Part shown: positions 13,562 to 15,662 of the stretch, piece by piece
Layout: every line of letters begins with the position of its first letter
How positions within the stretch are numbered: position 1 is the first letter of the stretch
Source: an uncultured Oscillibacter sp.
GTDB lineage: Bacteria > Bacillota > Clostridia > Oscillospirales > Oscillospiraceae
Direction of reading: 5' to 3'
DNA: 15,662 nt
NCBI GenBank assembly: GCA_910576845.1
Contig: CAJTJA010000047.1
Coordinates: 3,042 to 18,703 of the forward strand
The notes under the pieces: generated by a model
What the model was told of the DNA's origin: nothing
Database searches by the model: none
What the model saw: the letters and a program-made list of their open reading frames with translations, nothing else
Made by a program: the position numbers and the translations under genes

Positions 13562-13567
13562 AACTAT

Positions 13568-13585
13568 AAACTATTGCAATAGTTT
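13568..13585. promoter_or_regulatory. BlaI-type operator 3, perfect 18-bp palindrome
   Basis: AAACTATTGCAATAGTTT is its own reverse complement. It lies just downstream of the -10, in the presumed early transcribed region, centred 24 bp from operator 2, and ends 6 bases before the ribosome site GAGGAG (13592-13597). Confidence 0.85.
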
Positions 13586-13605
13586 GATAGAGAGGAGCGT
13601 ATATC

Positions 13606-13959
13606 GTGAAGTTATTTGATTCTGAGTTGAAGGTAATGGACGTTCTCTGGCGTCTGGGAGACCGCACGGCCAGGGAGATTGCTTCCATCCTGGAAGAGGA
13701 GACCGGCTGGAACGTGAATACCACCTATACCGTTTTGAAGAAGTGCATTGCCAAAGGTGCTGTCCGACGGAGCGAACCGAACTTCCTCTGCCATGCCCTG
13801 GTCACAAAGGGAGAAATTCAGGCGGCAGAGACAGAGGAGTTAATTGGCAGGCTGTTCGACGGTTCACCGGACATGCTCTTTGCCTCGCTCCTCAGCAGCC
13901 GGAGGCTGTCGCCGGAGCAGATTGACCGCCTCCGGGCGATTGTAGATGAAATGAGGTGA
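13606..13959 (+). CDS. BlaI/MecI/CopY-family winged-helix repressor
   Basis: This 117-residue protein starts at GTG, 8 bases after GAGGAG. The N-terminal winged helix opens FDSELKVMDVLWRLGDRTAREIASILEEE, with the recognition-helix block NVNTTYTVLKKC (36-47) that is a hallmark of BlaI/MecI, followed by wing residues GAVRRSEPNFLCHALVTKGE. Residues 75-117 form the dimerisation helices (ETEELIGRLFDGSPDMLFASLL) where family members are cut during induction. It is followed after 7 bp by an M56 metallopeptidase gene, the usual partner that inactivates the repressor on sensing a signal. Three matching palindromes sit around its own promoter, indicating tight autoregulation. Whether the signal is a beta-lactam cannot be told; no beta-lactamase gene is in the window. 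Confidence 0.95.
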   Translation: MKLFDSELKVMDVLWRLGDRTAREIASILEEETGWNVNTTYTVLKKCIAKGAVRRSEPNFLCHALVTKGEIQAAETEELIGRLFDGSPDMLFASLLSSRRLSPEQIDRLRAIVDEMR

Positions 13960-13966
13960 GCTGGCT

Positions 13967-15662
13967 GTGACATTGCTGGAATTGTCCTTCTCCGGAGCTG
14001 TCTTTATTTTCGCCATCGTGGTGTTCCGGACGCTGGCCTTCCACCGTTTGCCAAAGGGGACTTTTGTGGCGCTGTGGTGGCTGGCAGCGCTGCGGCTGCT
14101 GGTCCCTGTGAAGCTGGCTTCCCGATTCAGTGTCCGCACTCTTTTGGAGGCTATGCGTCCTCAAGAGTTCCCGGTGATTCCTGCCAACCCTGTACTTCCG
14201 GTGGCGCCTCCGGCCCTGATTGTTCCCGACGTTAAATCCGTGGTTCCGGCGGCTCCGACTTCCGCGCCCTTCCCGGTGTGGGAGATTCTTTGGATAACCG
14301 GGGCGGTGGTCCTGGGCCTGTGGTTCCTGGTGCGCTATGTCTGCTGGAGGCGGCGTTTTCGGGAATCTTTTCCAGCAGCGGGCTGTTTGGAGCTTGATGC
14401 CGGATTTCACCGGAAAATCCGTCTCCGGGTTACGGATCAAATCATTGCTCCGCTGACCTACGGCTTGTTCCACCCCGTAATCCTCCTGCCTAAATCCATG
14501 GACCTTGATGACAAGGAGGCGCTGACCTGTGTTTTGGCCCATGAGCGGGCTCACATTCGGCGGCTGGACGGTCTTCTCAAGCTGGTGCTGTCGGCAGCAC
14601 TGTGTCTGCACTGGTTCAATCCGACGGTGTGGCTCCTCTACATCTTGGGGAACCGTGACATGGAGATTCGCTGTGATGAGGCAGCGGTGCTGGCTCTGGG
14701 AGAGGACAGCCGGGAGCGCTATGCCTTGGCTCTGATCCGCCTTGCGGCCGGAGCCCGGCAGGAAGAAAAACAATATGTGCCTCTGTGCGGTTTCGTTCAC
14801 CGGAACGGCATGGAAGAAAGGATTAAAGCCATTATGAGAGTGAAGAAAAAATCCCTGCTGGCCTGTTTTATTGCCCTTGCTCTGGTGATGGGGATTACCA
14901 CGGCCTTCGCCACCTCTGCTAAACCGGCGAAGACGGCTCCGGCGGAGGATAGGGAGGATAAAATTGACCATGAGCTTTACGCCCGGGCTTCATCGGAATC
15001 GGCCGCCCAGTGGGAGGAGGTTCTGGCTCCTTACGAGCCCTTCGGCTTGAGCTGGACATTTGAGGACCCGGACCTGGACGGCAACGGCCTGACCATGGCA
15101 TTTGAGGGCCGGGAGGTCATGGGAATCTATGATGAAAAGCGGGGTATATGGATTACGGAGCACGCCGGAAACGGCACGTATGGCCCCGACGCGGCGGAAA
15201 TCTTCACGGTGTACGAAAACGGCGAGCTTGCGGGTCTCCGCTTTGCCACGGAGGCGGAACAGGCCCGATTCACCCAGGACCGGGAAGCGTCTTCTGACGC
15301 TTTGAGGGTAATGACTTTGGCGGACAGCGTCCGCTATGAAGGCGGGTGCATCTATTTCACCATCCCTGAGAGCGAAAATCCCTGGAGCATTTTCATCCAG
15401 GGACGCATTCTGACGGAGGACGTCTCCGGCATAAGCGTCCATTACCTGGAGGAGGAGAGCGAGAGGGCAGAGTGGGTCCCCGGGGCGACATATTCCTTCA
15501 AGGTGGCGGACGCCGCCTATGATGAACTGACTATGGAAGTGCGGTATGGGAACGCCGATTATTGCTATCCCCTGACCCTGCTTTTGCCGGAGGGCGGCGA
15601 ACCTTTGCCAGGCCTGCCAGAGGGCAAGGCGGACATCCCTGAGGGTGTGTCTATGATCTGGC
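13967..15662 (+). CDS. M56-family (BlaR1/MecR1-like) membrane metallopeptidase with large sensor domain, 3' end outside window
   Basis: The frame is open from a GTG at 13967 (after GAGGTGAG, 7 bp past the repressor stop) to the right edge, 565 codons so far. Membrane helices are predicted at about 4-25, 32-48, 105-122, 204-226 and 297-315. The zinc peptidase site is HERAH (H192, E193, H196), with LHWFNPTVW (214-222) and the third-ligand region DMEIRCDEA (E233), all standard for M56. Residues after about 316 are outside the membrane. They form a large region with AAQWEEVLAPYEPFGLSW, then repeated strand-rich units (EGREVMGIYDEKRGIWITEHAG, FTVYENGELAGLRF) and no SxxK/SxN/KTG penicillin-binding motifs. 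It therefore likely senses something other than a beta-lactam, or uses a different sensor; this is inference. Confidence 0.92.
   Translation, partial: MTLLELSFSGAVFIFAIVVFRTLAFHRLPKGTFVALWWLAALRLLVPVKLASRFSVRTLLEAMRPQEFPVIPANPVLPVAPPALIVPDVKSVVPAAPTSAPFPVWEILWITGAVVLGLWFLVRYVCWRRRFRESFPAAGCLELDAGFHRKIRLRVTDQIIAPLTYGLFHPVILLPKSMDLDDKEALTCVLAHERAHIRRLDGLLKLVLSAALCLHWFNPTVWLLYILGNRDMEIRCDEAAVLALGEDSRERYALALIRLAAGARQEEKQYVPLCGFVHRNGMEERIKAIMRVKKKSLLACFIALALVMGITTAFATSAKPAKTAPAEDREDKIDHELYARASSESAAQWEEVLAPYEPFGLSWTFEDPDLDGNGLTMAFEGREVMGIYDEKRGIWITEHAGNGTYGPDAAEIFTVYENGELAGLRFATEAEQARFTQDREASSDALRVMTLADSVRYEGGCIYFTIPESENPWSIFIQGRILTEDVSGISVHYLEEESERAEWVPGATYSFKVADAAYDELTMEVRYGNADYCYPLTLLLPEGGEPLPGLPEGKADIPEGVSMIW

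Noticed and set aside
13892..14971. Long open frame (359 codons) on the - strand opposite the M56 peptidase gene
   Set aside because: The + strand frame has clear HExxH and family motifs, and the opposite frame is low-complexity, His/Gln/Arg-rich and lacks a convincing ribosome site; it is an antisense shadow.
1..15662. CRISPR array, tRNA, rRNA, insertion sequence, integrase or attachment site
   Set aside because: No regularly spaced repeats, cloverleaf, rRNA or transposase/integrase motifs were seen on either strand.

Overview
The window looks like chromosomal DNA of a gut-type member of the Clostridia, most likely Oscillospiraceae. That is inferred from moderately high GC in the genes, strong GGAGG ribosome binding sites, frequent TTG/GTG starts, and the families present: EcfA/EcfT, a DUF5711-like protein, CvpA, a zinc-finger Clp ATPase, an EFR1-type ferredoxin, a YloU-FakA pair and a BlaI/M56 pair. 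No species can be named from the sequence alone.

Left block (1-8300, + strand). The 3' end of ecfA2 overlaps ecfT (vitamin ECF transporter core). Two adjacent membrane-anchored paralogues of unknown function follow, overlapping by ATGA, then truA (tRNA pseudouridine synthase), a DUF5711-like membrane-anchored propeller protein overlapping truA, and a CvpA-family membrane protein. Next is a Clp/HSP100 ATPase whose N-terminal domain is a four-Cys zinc finger plus a highly charged linker, followed after 15 bp by a 69-residue Cys-rich protein. A strong intrinsic terminator at 8268-8300 ends the block.

Middle block (8328-9801). An EFR1-type protein (flavodoxin fold plus two 4Fe-4S motifs) sits alone between two intrinsic terminators. 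Behind it lies an AT-richer pocket: a 65-aa helical protein (about 38% GC by hand count) preceded by roughly 290 bp of unusually structured DNA. That DNA has a perfect 15-bp hairpin whose 3' arm can alternatively pair over 16 positions with a Shine-Dalgarno-like site about 150 nt downstream, plus two small reading frames. It is the best candidate here for an undescribed regulatory element.

Right block, - strand (13330-9959). A YloU (Asp23/Gls24 family) and FakA (fatty acid kinase) operon ends in an intrinsic terminator. After a hairpin-rich gap comes gluQ (glutamyl-Q tRNA-Asp synthetase).

Right edge, + strand (13516-15662). A BlaI-type repressor and an M56 (BlaR1-like) membrane metallopeptidase form a two-gene system behind a near-consensus promoter overlapped and flanked by three related palindromes. 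The peptidase has HExxH and a large extracellular sensor region unlike a penicillin-binding domain, and it runs off the window.
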